Positions 43,982 to 55,700 of a stretch of 64,000 nt of DNA are shown piece by piece (the stretch's first letter is position 1; each line of letters starts with the position of its first letter). The stretch is from Drosophila pseudoobscura (Eukaryota; Arthropoda; Insecta; Diptera; Drosophilidae): NCBI RefSeq assembly GCF_009870125.1, contig NC_046680.1:17999501-18063500 (forward strand), written 5' to 3'. Position numbers and translations under genes: made by a program. The notes below the pieces were generated by a model. The model made no database searches. It was not told the origin of the DNA and worked only from the letters and a program-made list of their open reading frames with translations.

Positions 43982-46900
43982 CTGTTGTTGCGGTGCATAT
44001 TTCAACATTGCGCTACCCGTTGTTGTTGTTGTCATTACCATAACATCCGGATGCTGCTGCTGCTGCTGCTGTGGCTGGTAAAAATGCTGCTGCTGCTGCT
44101 GCTGATTCAAGTTGTGCAACAATTGACAGGCATCTGGTGACCGAAAGGAGTGCAAACAGGAGCGAATGTGTTAAAAGATGATTAACGACAGGCCAATTGT
44201 TAAGCTGACAGTACACTTTGCATGCGTTGAGTCCTTCACTTACCTTCTCCCTTATCCGGGGGCAGCTTGCCCATGGCCGCCGCCTGTCCTTGCCCGTATT
44301 CGTAGCTCTCGTTGAGACTCGTCTCCGTGTTGGCCGCATCGTATTTGCAGCTCCTGCAATTGGCCTGTAATTGGGTGGGACATGGCTTTATTAATTGTCC
44401 GTATTCATCGGAGGAAAATAAGGCCGAGTGGCATAGTAATCAGGGAAAGGATATTGTTCCCTTGATTGTGCAAGTGTTCATTGCGGCTGCCTTTCAAGTC
44501 GGTTTTCGGTTTTGATGGAATATCAATAAAACCCGTAATTTGTATGCCTTGTCCCAGTCCCTGTCCCTGTCCCTGGCGACTTCGGAGGCCTGAATGACGT
44601 ATGCCTGCAGAGCACCGCAACGCAACGCCCCGTGCCCCTTCCCAGACGACTGATGTCATAGTCGTGGTCCGCCCACAAAGCTGTTTGCGGCTGATGCCAG
44701 CCATCATGTTCGTTGCGGTTCTGTGGCATCATCATGATTTGCCAGACCAATCTGATGGACACACACAAACGAAACGTCTCTGTCCTTTGGCTTGTGGTTG
44801 GACGGCGACCGGCTACAGCATGACGCATGCTGATAATTGCAAAAGACGAAAGCCAAATGCCAAAATGGAGAGTGGCAACAGCCAACACGATGACGATAAT
44901 AATTCAGCCCTTGGGACGCATCCCCAGAACAAACCACAAGGTCCGGCTCAAGTCTTATCGCCTCAAAATGCGACCCCCGCCCAAAAACACCCCACTCCAC
45001 CGCACTCCAAACGAACCACATTTGTGATTTTCCCAGGTGGGATTACGCCCTAATGAGTCGCTAAATGCATTCTAAAACAGAACATCGGAGGCCCAACTTC
45101 TAGCGAGCCTGACAAATGCAAAAATCTTGTTCAACAAGTCTCAAAAAAAAGCCGGAAGGAGTGGCACTTGACAGGCTCGAGTGGCTTCCGTGGCAAATGC
45201 AAAAAGTCTTGAAAACTATTCTGTTCACCGGATGCCACTTTACAGTTCCGTAGTGGTTGTTTGTGTCTTTTACTTGGCCAAAAATTGAGACATTCCATGG
45301 CCCAACTCCACTTTAACAGAGTCCTATATATACGAGCGTATATGTATGTCTTGGACATATATAAGTAAGTAGAATTTAAGTAGCTTTCAGCGACTGGCGT
45401 GTAATTGTTTATGTGGCGGAAAAAGTTTTACCCTCGTGGCATTAAAGTGACTCGCACTCATTTCAATTTACTTAGCACGAGCCCTGAAAGGAGGAAACTT
45501 TAAATTTATTCGGCAGGCATTTGACCCAACTCAAACTGCAACAGGCGCCAAAGTTTTGGCCAACTCTTAAAGTGTCGAATGAAGTTTTCTGGGGCCAAGA
45601 GCTTCCGAAATTCGGGGCCGAGCTAAAGTTTGCAGTTCATTAAAATCGGCAGAGTTTGCTTTCAAAATGTTAAGTTATGAAATGAACTTTTTGTTTGTCC
45701 GTGCCGTGCGCGTCCGTCGTCAGATGACAATCAGGCGACTGGCATCGCGATCAAATTTACTCTGGCGACCGCAAACACACTTATTTATTTATTTAACCAA
45801 ATTGTGATGACCTTTTTTCCAGCGTTCTGTTTTTCTGTTTTGCCATTCGTTTTTGCCACACGACCATAATGTGGCAATTAAACAGAAATTTGCACAGGAA
45901 AACCGGGACCGGGACCGGGACGAATAATTGAAAGACCTGTGAATGCAAAATACATTCGTTCTTAAAGCCTTAAAGAGTGAAAGCTGATAGTGAACATGGA
46001 AATACTGGAACTTCTAACTGGGGGCTCTGGCAGAAATGTCATTACGGGAGGCCAGCAAATCACTTACAAAACTTATGCACGAATGCACAGAACACGCAAA
46101 CACAAAAAGGCTCGGGGCACCCTAAAAAATATATATTTCTATACTCTATACAGCGATAAGGAGCTCTGTTAGCACAGCAAATAGAACGCAACGAAACTGG
46201 GGAAAAATCAAAGCTCAGTCCCGACCGGAACGGAAAACAAAAACAGTCCGCAGCACTCTGCTGAAAAAGTATAACAAACACAATACGCAACAAGAAAAAG
46301 CAAAAAAAGTTATGTTGTTTTTGCCGAAAATCAATTACAAACTTTCAGTTTGCCGTTAATAGAACCCGGGCTTACAACGCAGAAACCCAATCTGGGGACC
46401 GCGATCCACTTAAAAGGCTTCTGGTGTCGTAATTAAAAGTCGTAATAGGAAACCCGAAATGCAGTTTGATTTTCCAAGGATACTGGCGCTGAGAACTTAA
46501 TCATGGGGAAAACTGGGAGAAAGAAATCGAAGGGAACAGTTCCGGAAATGGGCATAGGGAAGAAAAGGCATAATCGCAGCATTTAGGGAATTTGTAATCA
46601 GACTCCCTTCCCCCGCCACAACAAGGCCACCATTTCTTTGAGTGTTCAAAGATCCCTATCACATCCTGTTAGGATTAGGACTACCATACATCGCCAAACT
46701 GTGCAGAGTAGAGCAGAGCAGAGAGCAATGCTACGACCAATCCACGCTATCGCAACTTTATTGCTGGATAAGTTTGGGAGGCAGAACTACAAGCAGAGCA
46801 AGGAAAAACACTTGGTAAGTAGTGGGAAAAGTTGGTGCCAGAAAATAACAGCCAGCTAAACTTTTGGCCCTGCAACTCTGGACACACGAAACAATGTCGG

Positions 46901-49900
46901 AAGTTTGCTTTGCAATGGAATGGCTGGCAAATAGCTTGATTTCCTGGGTGGATCGACGTCGACGACCAGCAACAGTTGCTGCTGCTCCTGCTCCGGCTCC
47001 TGTTCTGAGTGGGTGGCGAATCCTTCCAGCCATCGAATTAAAATCCATAAAAATGTCAGCATGATGAAGTTGCAGTCAACTTTGCCACTGCTTTTATAAA
47101 CTGCAGCTGTTGCATGCACTTAAATAATATCAATCATACGCCATGTTTGACTTACCCCATTGCCAGCTGCCGCTGCCTGACGCCGTTTTGTCGCTGTCGC
47201 TGTCGTTGTAGCTGCCATCGTCGTTGCTGTTGGTGTCGCTGACGCTTTCGTAGCTGTCGACGCTGTTCCCCTTTGAGCTGGCGGCTTCTTCTGACGATGC
47301 TTTTGCAGCTGGCAGCAGAGTCGCATGTACGTGCACTGCAATGCCTCGGCAAGCTGCGTGCCCAGACTGGACAGGCACATGAGCATCAGGGGCACTCCGA
47401 TGAGGGCGTAGAAAATGGTGGCCAGCTTTCCAGCGGCTGTGCGGGGCGTAAGACTGCCATGACCTGTGGCAGCGACAGAAAGTGTTGTGTGTGTGATGGA
47501 GATAAAATATTTACTTTACTTATAAAAATGGGGAGCACGAGCGAGCTGTGATATGTATATACATTTATACCCCCACGATCCTGAGCGGCGAAGTGTGATT
47601 CTTTTGCAATTCCAGGAATATCAATAACCGTAGAATTATGAGTCAACGAAATGATAAGGAATACTTAGGATAAGTAAGAGGATTCACTGACTAATCAAAT
47701 GCTTAAATTCTCGTTCAATTAAGTATTTTGCACACGATGCACATTAAAAATTCAGATTTAGAAAATGTAAATTTATATCCCGGGGTTCGCTTTGAATTTC
47801 AATCTTCAACCACTTTAATTGTGGGCATAACAATTCTCACGGTTAATCCTTGCTTAATCATTTCTCACAGTTGATTTACGCCTCCTTCTCCTCTGTCCCT
47901 GACAACGGACGCAGCAAATGGCCACTAGATACAGTTAATTTGTAACAACAAGCCCATGCCATGCCGCACGCGCCCTTCACATCGTTCGGCATATGCAAAT
48001 ATTTGGAATGGGCCTACGGGGCGTATACACAATGTGTCTGCTTCTGCTTCTGCTGCCGCTGTAGTTTGCACTCGAAGGCGTCGGAATGTTGTCTATTTGC
48101 CCTCATTGCCCGCAGTGTAAATGTTTGCAGTCCCGCCCTCCCTCAGGATGCCCCAAATCATAATAAGCAGCTCCAGCTCCTGCTTGGACGTTCCCCTAAG
48201 ATGAACATCAAACATAAATCTAAATCTTAGTCGTCGCCTTGGAGGGGACACGCTGAAAGGGAAAGCGTAACTTACCAATTGTCGTTATCACAGTGACCGA
48301 GTAGAGCAGGGCTTCGCTGAAGGTCCAGATCTGGGTATCGCCTGCATCGTAGCCAAAGTGTCCCAGGGCACTGGCGCTGGCTGCCTGGAAGCCGGCTCCG
48401 CCACCGACTCCAGTGGCTCCTTGGCGCGTGGCTGCCACAATGGATCCCTCGAAGCGGCGCAGCTGCTCGTGGACCAGCATCGTCCAGTTGCGTTCGTACA
48501 GAACGTTTAGTTTCTCTGCAAGACGAAGAGAAGAAAATGTTAAGTGTCATCGAAAGGATGTCGAGGACAAGCCGAAACCCTTGTGGCAATTATGCAATTT
48601 CATGCCAAGTGCAGTGATAACCTCTGTCAGCCTTCGACCCCCCATCGACACGGCCGACAAGTGCTTGCAAATCCCTTATCCCTTGCTCACCTTTCCCCAC
48701 CCAAATGGGCCAAATGTCTTGAGGCATTTGAGACTAGCATTTGATGTCGTGTTCGGGCCTGGCAAATTGCAGGGTCGCTTGTTAACAACAACGATAACAG
48801 TTCCGAGACTCGTGTGCTGGTTGCTGTGTGCTGTGTGCTGACGCCCTCTGGCCTTGAAGGGGCGTTTTTCAGGCATACCTCGAGGACACAGAGCCTCCCG
48901 CCCATCCATGGGCCCTCTCCAATCGAACACACTGTTACACACTGTGAGGAAAACATTCAGAGCAAAGAGCACCTATTAGGAGCATTTCCACAGGATCAAG
49001 TGCCTTTGGCCTCTGGAAATGCTTCTACCTTTTCCTTGCATAGCAGATTCTTTAGAAAGTGTTGAATTTAATTCATGTTCCGCGCTCTGCCAGCTTCCCT
49101 CAAGAACGGATTACGGGAATTTCATTAATGCACTCGTATCAAAGAATTTGCGATTGGATTTCTTTCCTTATTATTGACGAAATGCATTCCATTCCCAAGA
49201 GATGGCGTCTGATTAAATGAGGATTCATTTAACAAATTCTGTGTTGGGAACAGCAAATCCTGAAAAATCCCCAGCTCATGCTCGCGCGAAAGATAAATGA
49301 ACTATGAGATGGGTAGGCAGATGGATGGATGCTGCACATTATTAAGCTCGGCAGAGGGCTCGTCAAATTAATCATACGCCAGGTGGTACTCTCCACGGAG
49401 ACTAATGCCTTGGAGCTAAGGTTAATTGGCTTATTTATGATGTGGAATTTTAATTAAACAAATATAAGCTCTAGTGCTCATGAGCAGAGCTGCTCAAAAC
49501 CAGCATCGCGTGCCAATGGCAGGTGCGACAAAGTAATTAGTTTCGAGTAAATCAATTCCGTGCAACAAATAAGCCGCAATAAGCAACACGATAGCAGAAC
49601 GCAAATGGGTGGAAGAATTATTGAAATTTGGCGCCTGACCAAACATTTGGCTATGCAAATATTTGGGCATTATTCAATTTCGGGAATACGACTAGAAAAT
49701 GCAGTTTTATGCTATTCAGCCGAGCGGAGTGGAATGGCGTGGAGTGGGGTTTGGTTTGTGGTTTATTCTAATTAAAATATTTGCATTGGCTCTATTTGCT
49801 CGGCACTAATGGGCAAACGGTGTCGCTTTACAATTACCATTTACCTACATTAAACCTTTTGGCTATTTAAGCAATTTTTGGATAATGCGTCAGAATGCCG

Positions 49901-50299
49901 CATGGAATGCTAAAGGGGGGGGGACTCACCCGTTATTATCCAGAGCTCACGGAGACAGTCCTCGCGGCTCTTGGCTATGGCCGCCGACTTGCTCAGGTCC
50001 TGGGGCGCCTCCAGCAGCGGGAAGATCAGGGCGCCCAGAACGGAGTAGGCCGTCACCAGCAACATCAGGCCGGGCGTCGAGAGCACCAGCTTCAGCAGCT
50101 GTCCGAGGCAGCGTCGCGGGCAGCTCTTCTTCTTGGCCATCAATGTGGCCGTGGTCTTTACCCCCATGGCCGAGCACGGCCCTGTGCCTGGCCCTGACCC
50201 CGCCTCATCAGCCACATCTCCGTCATCCTCTGGCAGGCGCTGCTTGCCCCTAATCTGAATCGCCTTCTCAACGTCGGACATGATCGCGCGCCGTTCCAT
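38975..50299 (-). CDS. CG1688: two-pore-domain (K2P) potassium channel, CG1688 type
   Basis: Seven coding exons in transcript order: 49930-50299, 48276-48515, 47156-47463, 44244-44364, 43507-44133, 40893-41376, 38975-39671. All junctions are GT-AG and in phase, giving 948 aa. The architecture is a tandem-pore background K+ channel: TM1 about 71-95, pore loop 1 with VITTIGHGSLTP (filter 202-206), TM2 about 217-238, TM3 about 846-869, pore loop 2 with LSTIGYGDF (filter near 887-891), TM4 about 908-931. K2P channels set resting K+ conductance at the plasma membrane. The cytoplasmic TM2-TM3 linker is about 600 aa with poly-Gln, poly-Ala and Thr runs, far longer than in typical K2Ps; TRESK (KCNK18) also has a long linker there. 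The start may be Met1 or Met7. The name is recalled from the melanogaster neighbourhood. Confidence 0.9.
39672..40892 (-). other. K2P gene intron 6
   Basis: A 1.2 kb intron with donor GTATGT and acceptor AACAG. It contains a G10 run at 40300-40309. No nested gene seen. Confidence 0.6.
41377..43506 (-). other. K2P gene intron 5
   Basis: A 2.1 kb intron. It contains GGGAGT-type repeats near 41582-41636 and a TAAACCG-type heptamer array at 43442-43476. Plus-strand frames of 130-140 codons here show no recognisable domain. Confidence 0.6.
43442..43476. repeat. GTAAACC heptamer tandem array
   Basis: Three exact GTAAACC units followed by GTAAAGC and GTAAGCC, immediately downstream of a K2P exon on the minus strand. 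Confidence 0.8.
43945..44105 (-). repeat. coding CAG repeats (poly-Gln tracts)
   Basis: CAG/CAA runs within the K2P exon 43507-44133 encode several poly-Gln stretches, one about 16 residues. This is coding low-complexity sequence in the cytoplasmic linker and is likely length-variable. Confidence 0.85.
44365..47155 (-). other. K2P gene intron 3
   Basis: A 2.8 kb intron between the exon ending AAAGNG and the exon starting ANCRSCKYD. It contains a GGGACC triplet-type repeat near 45902-45922 and a CCCTGT run near 44555-44575. No supported gene. Confidence 0.6.
47464..48275 (-). other. K2P gene intron 2 (inside the first selectivity filter)
   Basis: An 812-bp intron that splits the first Gly codon of the TIGHG filter (ATT-G / GT-CAT-GGC). 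No gene seen within it. Confidence 0.75.
48516..49929 (-). other. K2P gene intron 1
   Basis: A 1.4 kb intron with donor GTGAGT and acceptor TTGCAG; its donor adjoins a G-rich stretch (49914-49923). No nested gene seen. Confidence 0.65.
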
Positions 50300-50346
50300 T
50301 AGTGGCCTCCTCCGTCTCCGCTGAGTGGGCCGTCTGTCGCCTGCAT
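50299..50346 (-). promoter_or_regulatory. upstream ORF overlapping the K2P start codon
   Basis: On the minus strand, ATG at 50346 opens a 15-codon ORF (MQATDGPLSGDGGGH). Its TAA ends on the A of the main ATG, forming TAATG. This geometry is compatible with termination-reinitiation control of channel translation, provided the transcript starts upstream of 50346. Confidence 0.5.
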
Positions 50347-50499
50347 TTCCGGTTCCGCTGCGGGCCAGGCTTTTGATTCATACGCGCTTTGGCAGCACTA
50401 ATTACACCAACGATTTCTCGTCACTCCCAATGTCGCTTTCTTCTCTACCCATCACTGGGTAGCGGTCTCCGTTCGACTCAGTCGTGTCCTTCTCCTTCT

Positions 50500-50565
50500 T
50501 TGTTTCTCTGTGTGGCTCTTTCACTCTCTGGTTTCTCCTCTTTCGTGCTGTCTCGCCGTCTCTCT
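50500..50565 (-). promoter_or_regulatory. GAGA-type cluster upstream of the K2P gene
   Basis: CT-rich on the plus strand. On the gene's own strand it reads as repeated GAGAG motifs about 200-270 bases above the start codon. Placement suggests promoter-proximal or 5' UTR regulatory sequence; no TATA box or initiator was pinned down. Confidence 0.3.
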
Positions 50566-52160
50566 ATCCGCTTGTTGCCTTTAGACAGCGGATTATGTTT
50601 TAAGCTGTTGTTGACTCGTTTTTACGGTCGTTGTTGCACGTTCTTGCTGTTGCTGTTGCTGCTGCTGCGGCTGTGGTTGTTGCCGCTTCTGGTGCTGCTG
50701 CTGACGTGGCATTTGCTATTGTTCCTGGTCTATGCACTTCTCATGATGGCTCTTCCTCCGCTTGTACTTTTAAAGTTGTTGGCCCAGTTTATTCCCCTCC
50801 GTTCTGTTGTATTGCCTGCCACGCCTGCTCCACCAGCTCCACCAGCTCCTGCTGCTGCTGCCGCCTGTAAGTGAAAACATTTGTACGCTGTAGTTGTTGC
50901 AGTATTCATCATGTTACATAGTTCCCCGCTGCCCATACCCCGCTCACAGTTGCCCGTGTTGCCGCCTGGCTGCCTCTGTTGAAGTGCACTTGGGAGTAGG
51001 TTAAGCGCACACAACTGCCTCGACCAAAAGGGAAAACGTACTTCGTACTAAATTTGACACTTCACTTAATCTAATTAGCAGCTCTTTAAGCCACTAGCCA
51101 TTGTTGGACATCTGTCGCTCTACTGTATACTACGTATGCATGTGTGAGAGCCCCAATGTGTGTTTCTGTGGGGCAATCAGTCAGGCAACAAATTTATCGT
51201 AAAGTTGATTATGCCTATAAACTCATTAAAAATGCCAACAATTGTTTATTGGTTCTGGAGAGGCAAACAAAATCAAAAGTAAGCCAATAATGTGTCTTAA
51301 TTAAATTACAATTATAATTTGTATTTGTATTCAATTAATGTGAATTCCATACGTGACTGCAGCATTTGAATTATCATAGCCACAAAAAAAGGAGATAATA
51401 TTGATAAATGTAAAATAAAATAGCAAAGAGGAAATACCATATATCTAATCTGAATGATTAACTACTAAAATGTTAATCGAATAAGTTAAAGCAATGGTTA
51501 AGGACCCTCTAGCATGGCTAGTAAGAGTTTGTTTTTTATTTTTTTTCTAATTTGTGATTTGTATGGCAAATCACTCTACTACTGGTTGTCCCTTCTCTCA
51601 TAGTTTACTCAAACATGTGCTGATTGAATTGATTTCCCTTTTCTATATAGAATGGCGACTCCATACAAATCTTCCCATCCTAGCATTTCCCTGAAGCTAA
51701 TTGGCTCGGCTTCTACTCCATTTGAATGTCGATTCACACATATTGTTCGCGGTTCATTTAACCAGCCTCAGCCACAATAATCTCATTATCGCAGCCCATC
51801 GATTAAGCCCATAAAAATGATAACAATGCTCCCAGTCCCAAGACCACAGGGGCATTATGCTATACAAATTGGATGAGCGTCTGGCAAGAGCAGTGACAGA
51901 CAGACTGTCAAATTGAAGTTCCCGACTGCGTCCTCAATTTTCATCTACATCCAGCTTTCACACATCAAAGTCCATAATGGTAATCAAGTCGACTTCGTGT
52001 GGGCTGCTGGATAATGGGCTCGACATTGAATCAATTAAAACCGAGCCACAGACTCGGCGATTAGTTATTGTAGCCCTCGTGGTTGACGTGGTTGCCGTGG
52101 TAGGCCGCCACACGCAACATTTATCGATGTTCAGCGCCAAGAGCACACAAATACGTACGT

Positions 52161-52303
52161 ACATACACTGAGAAAAATCTGAGATGAATGGCGATGAATG
52201 GCAAACCCTAGCAGATTAGAGAAGAGCGGATCACCGGGATTGAAAGGAGCTCCCATTTGTATTTCAAACTTTATTCTGTGGCATAATTTTTCGCAGTGTA
52301 GGT
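52161..52303. mobile_element. MITE-like element with terminal inverted repeats
   Basis: The left end ACATACACTGAGAAAAATCT (52161-52180) is matched at about 17 of 20 positions by the inverse of the right end, which reads ACCTACACTGCGAAAAATTA on the minus strand (down from 52303). The 143-bp unit has no coding capacity. The size and termini fit a non-autonomous DNA element; no clear target-site duplication was seen. Confidence 0.5.
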
Positions 52304-52734
52304 GAAACGAAACACATTCTTTTTCCTCGCCACCCGCCTGTGATGTATGCCACAAAAGCAGAGGCGTCTCCATCTTTGTCCGACTCACGCAATTTACTTA
52401 ATTGGAAAATAAAATAAGCCAAAGCAGGGTCTGGGCCTTGGACTGAGATTGGGACTGGGATTGGAGCTGGAGCTGGAGCTGGGGGAGTCAAACCGGAAAC
52501 TGTTTGGCCACTGAAACAATAGCCTCTTGAGTTGCCTTCTTTTTATGGGTTGCGCGCATAATTTAATTCGGTGGATAGCCGGGCGTATGAGCGACGTACC
52601 GAAGGGGGCTAACAGGACGGCCGGCAGACTAATGCAAAAATAATGTCAATCGCCGATTACGCCCGCCTCCTGGAAATGCCAATGCCCTCTTAGTTGTGCC
52701 CTGGCCGACATTTGAACTCCGATGGAGACACGCA

Positions 52735-52765
52735 CAAACACACACACACACACATACACACAAAA
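52735..52765. repeat. (CA)n microsatellite
   Basis: CA dinucleotide tract with minor interruptions. Confidence 0.75.
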
Positions 52766-55700
52766 AGACCACACGAGGACGGGGAAAGCCGAGGCACAGA
52801 TGAGGGCAAAGTGTCTACCGGAAGTTATCCTTTTAGCCAGATTGAAATCAGCTTGGAGTCGCTGCTTAATTGAAATGTTTGCATTTCACTTTAATTAAAG
52901 CGTTCCTCCAGCCTACGATTCCAACTGGCAAAAACCCTTTCAGGGCCAGGACACTAGCGATGGGCTCTCTCTCTCTCTCTCTCCCTCCCGTACCTTAGCT
53001 TGTCTTAGTCTCTTTCATTCATTTCGCTTATCCGCTCTTCGCACGCCTTTTTATGAAGCTCCCTGCAAAAGTTTTTAATAGTTAAATATAACAACTTGGT
53101 GGCTGCTGCTGGCAGCTTTTCTTGCCTTTCCATTCATTTCCTCACCGCCTTTGTCCTGCCTTTCCCTATTATGCAATATTTATGATGATTATTTTTAAAT
53201 GCAATGACAACAAACGCAGTTTAATTACAATTTTCAAGTCATCAAATGCAGCACCAGCAACAGCCCCAGCCACAGACGGAGGTGGTGCTGGTGCTGGCTG
53301 AAGCGGAAGTGAAGAACAGGACAACGGGGACATCCAAGCAAAATGGCGCTAATGGCACTAGCATTTCCTTCTCGGCCCTTTGGGATCAGGGGAGCCAGGG
53401 GCTGTTCTTAAATCCAATTTCGCTTCATAATTTTATAGCTCCGCCTGCTCCTGCCACAACTCCAGCTCCTGATCCAGCTGCCTTGGCCAGCTCGCTGTCA
53501 GCCAGCCTGGCTCTCATCGTTGGTCATTCCCGATTTAATTGCATTGCTGACATTTAGCACCCTGCGCAGAAATCCCATTTAAAAAAAAGTAAGGAAAAAC
53601 AGGACAAAATGGTAAATGAGCGGATGGAAAAAAGGACGACTGCTTCAGGGGCAGATTTTTTGTCCGCCTCCTCCTTGGACCAAATAATATTTGTTAGATG
53701 GTTTTGGTAATTAAAGCCACTCTTATTTGTAGTTCTGGCCAGCTATACAATCCCCTGCCGCCCGACAATCGACATTTTTGAATTGGTTTAAAGCTGGCGA
53801 TAGAAAGCTGCTGCCAAAATGAACCGTATGCATCAAAACACAAGGCCTTTGACACAATTTTCCGCTCAATTTAATGGCATTCTATTCCAAATTGTTTTCC
53901 ATAATAATACTTATACAAAGTGATTTAAAACGTCACTAAACTAAATAAAACTTGGACAAAAACCAAAAGCGTTGACGCGAATATTTCAATGAATACTCAA
54001 TGAACGTTAATTTAAATGAATTTGAAGATACTAAGAGGGGAAAAAATAAATCAGAAAACAGAGGGAAAACACTCGCTAATAAGCTAAACAATATTCATAA
54101 GTAACAGAATACAAAGAGCAACAACAAACAATTGCGCAGTCAAGTGACGATAATGAAAATTAAATGCGCCACTATTAGAGGGGGCTGTGGGTGGGTCTGC
54201 GTGCTGGCAGCTTCCACTGCCGGGTGGCCATAAAGGCAGTGGAGCGTGCAGCAGAGAAGTTTTAGCACATTAGAGCCAGACGATTACGAATGGGAGTAGA
54301 GAGTAAGTATTATAGTTCCTAAGCCGGAGGTGCGAAACAAGGGGAGAGTTACAGATAAACAGATGCAGATGCAGATATGGATGCAGTGGGATATCCGCAC
54401 GGAGCCCTCGACAGCCATGCACATGATTATGCAATTGAGGGCAGTATGAAAGGAAGGATACCACTTGAGAGAGTGGCGGACATAATTCATAAAGGAGCTA
54501 GAACAAAGAGCAAGGGAGCGAGGGGCCAGGGGCCAGGAGCCAGGAGCCCCAAAGAAAGTGGCTGGCAGATGCAGGCCAACGCCACGGACATTAGATGCAG
54601 CCACCAGGAAGGCAGGATACACATAATGACCATGTTAATGCCCAACACAAAAGTGCACTGAAAGGAAATGAGCAAGATAAGTAACGAGCCCGAAAATTCT
54701 TCAGCTGCACCTCCCCGGCACCTCGGAAAAGTTTCCACAAAACAAACGATGCTCCGGCAGGAGGCTGAGAGGCAGTGGCACAGGCACAGGCACGGGCTGG
54801 GCTGGATTTCTTGGTCGGTTCCTCATTAAACGCACTCAAGTTTCTTGCAACATTCTTAATTATGTTGTAAACTCCTTTGGCCACTGCAGGGAGACGTAAA
54901 ACTGCCCGGCATCTGCAAAAAGAATGGGGAAAAGGAAAAGTTGGCCAACGCTGATTAGTTTTTCGAGTGCCTCAAGTGCAAGTCAGCCAGTCAAGCGTTT
55001 TCCCTCAGTCTGTCATCGAGTCAGTCGCTGGAGCTTCAACAGTACCAGGAGCAGAAGGAGCAGCAGCAGCTCTAAGAAGGGAACGTGCAAACTTCTCCAA
55101 ACTGCCTGGGAAAACAACAAAAACTCATTAAAAATAGCACAACTGCAGCGGAGCTTGCCCCATAAATACAGAGCAGCAGCGGTGGGCAGCAGAACAAGAT
55201 CTGGCCGGGAAGGTCAGGCCAAGTCAAGCAGGAAAATGCAAAACTGGCCAACAAATGCACAATAATTAGACGCAAATTTTAAGCTCATTTTGGCTGCTAA
55301 TGAAGGCCTCCTTTGTGGCCCAAAACTTAATGGCGAGCAACAACAAGGCGATGGTTTTAGTTGCAAAGATGCCAGCCATAAAGAGACCCACAATGAATTC
55401 TGAGAAAACTTCAAAATTCCCCTTGCGGTAATTGTAATTTCACGTTCACATATATAAAATCATCACTAGCCTTCAACTGTGGCCGAAAGTAAGGGGTACT
55501 TACCTTTAATTTATGACATTAACAACTCGGAAAAGTTTAAGGAATAAACGAAAGTATGCACAACTCTTTAATTCTTTCAAAAGTATTTGAAAACGAATAT
55601 TTATGAATTATTTTGAATATTTCTAAGCTAACAAAACTCAAGCCCAAGCAGGCCAACAGTTGACGGAGTCCGAGCCACAAGTATTCCACTCGAGGAGCCA

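Noticed and set aside
44601..45053. 150-codon plus-strand frame in K2P intron 3
   Set aside because: No motif, and a similar-length frame runs on the opposite strand over the same bases.
50389..50874. 161-codon Leu-rich plus-strand frame resembling a membrane protein
   Set aside because: The hydrophobic run is a translated CTG repeat; it lies in the 5' flank of the K2P gene on the opposite strand.
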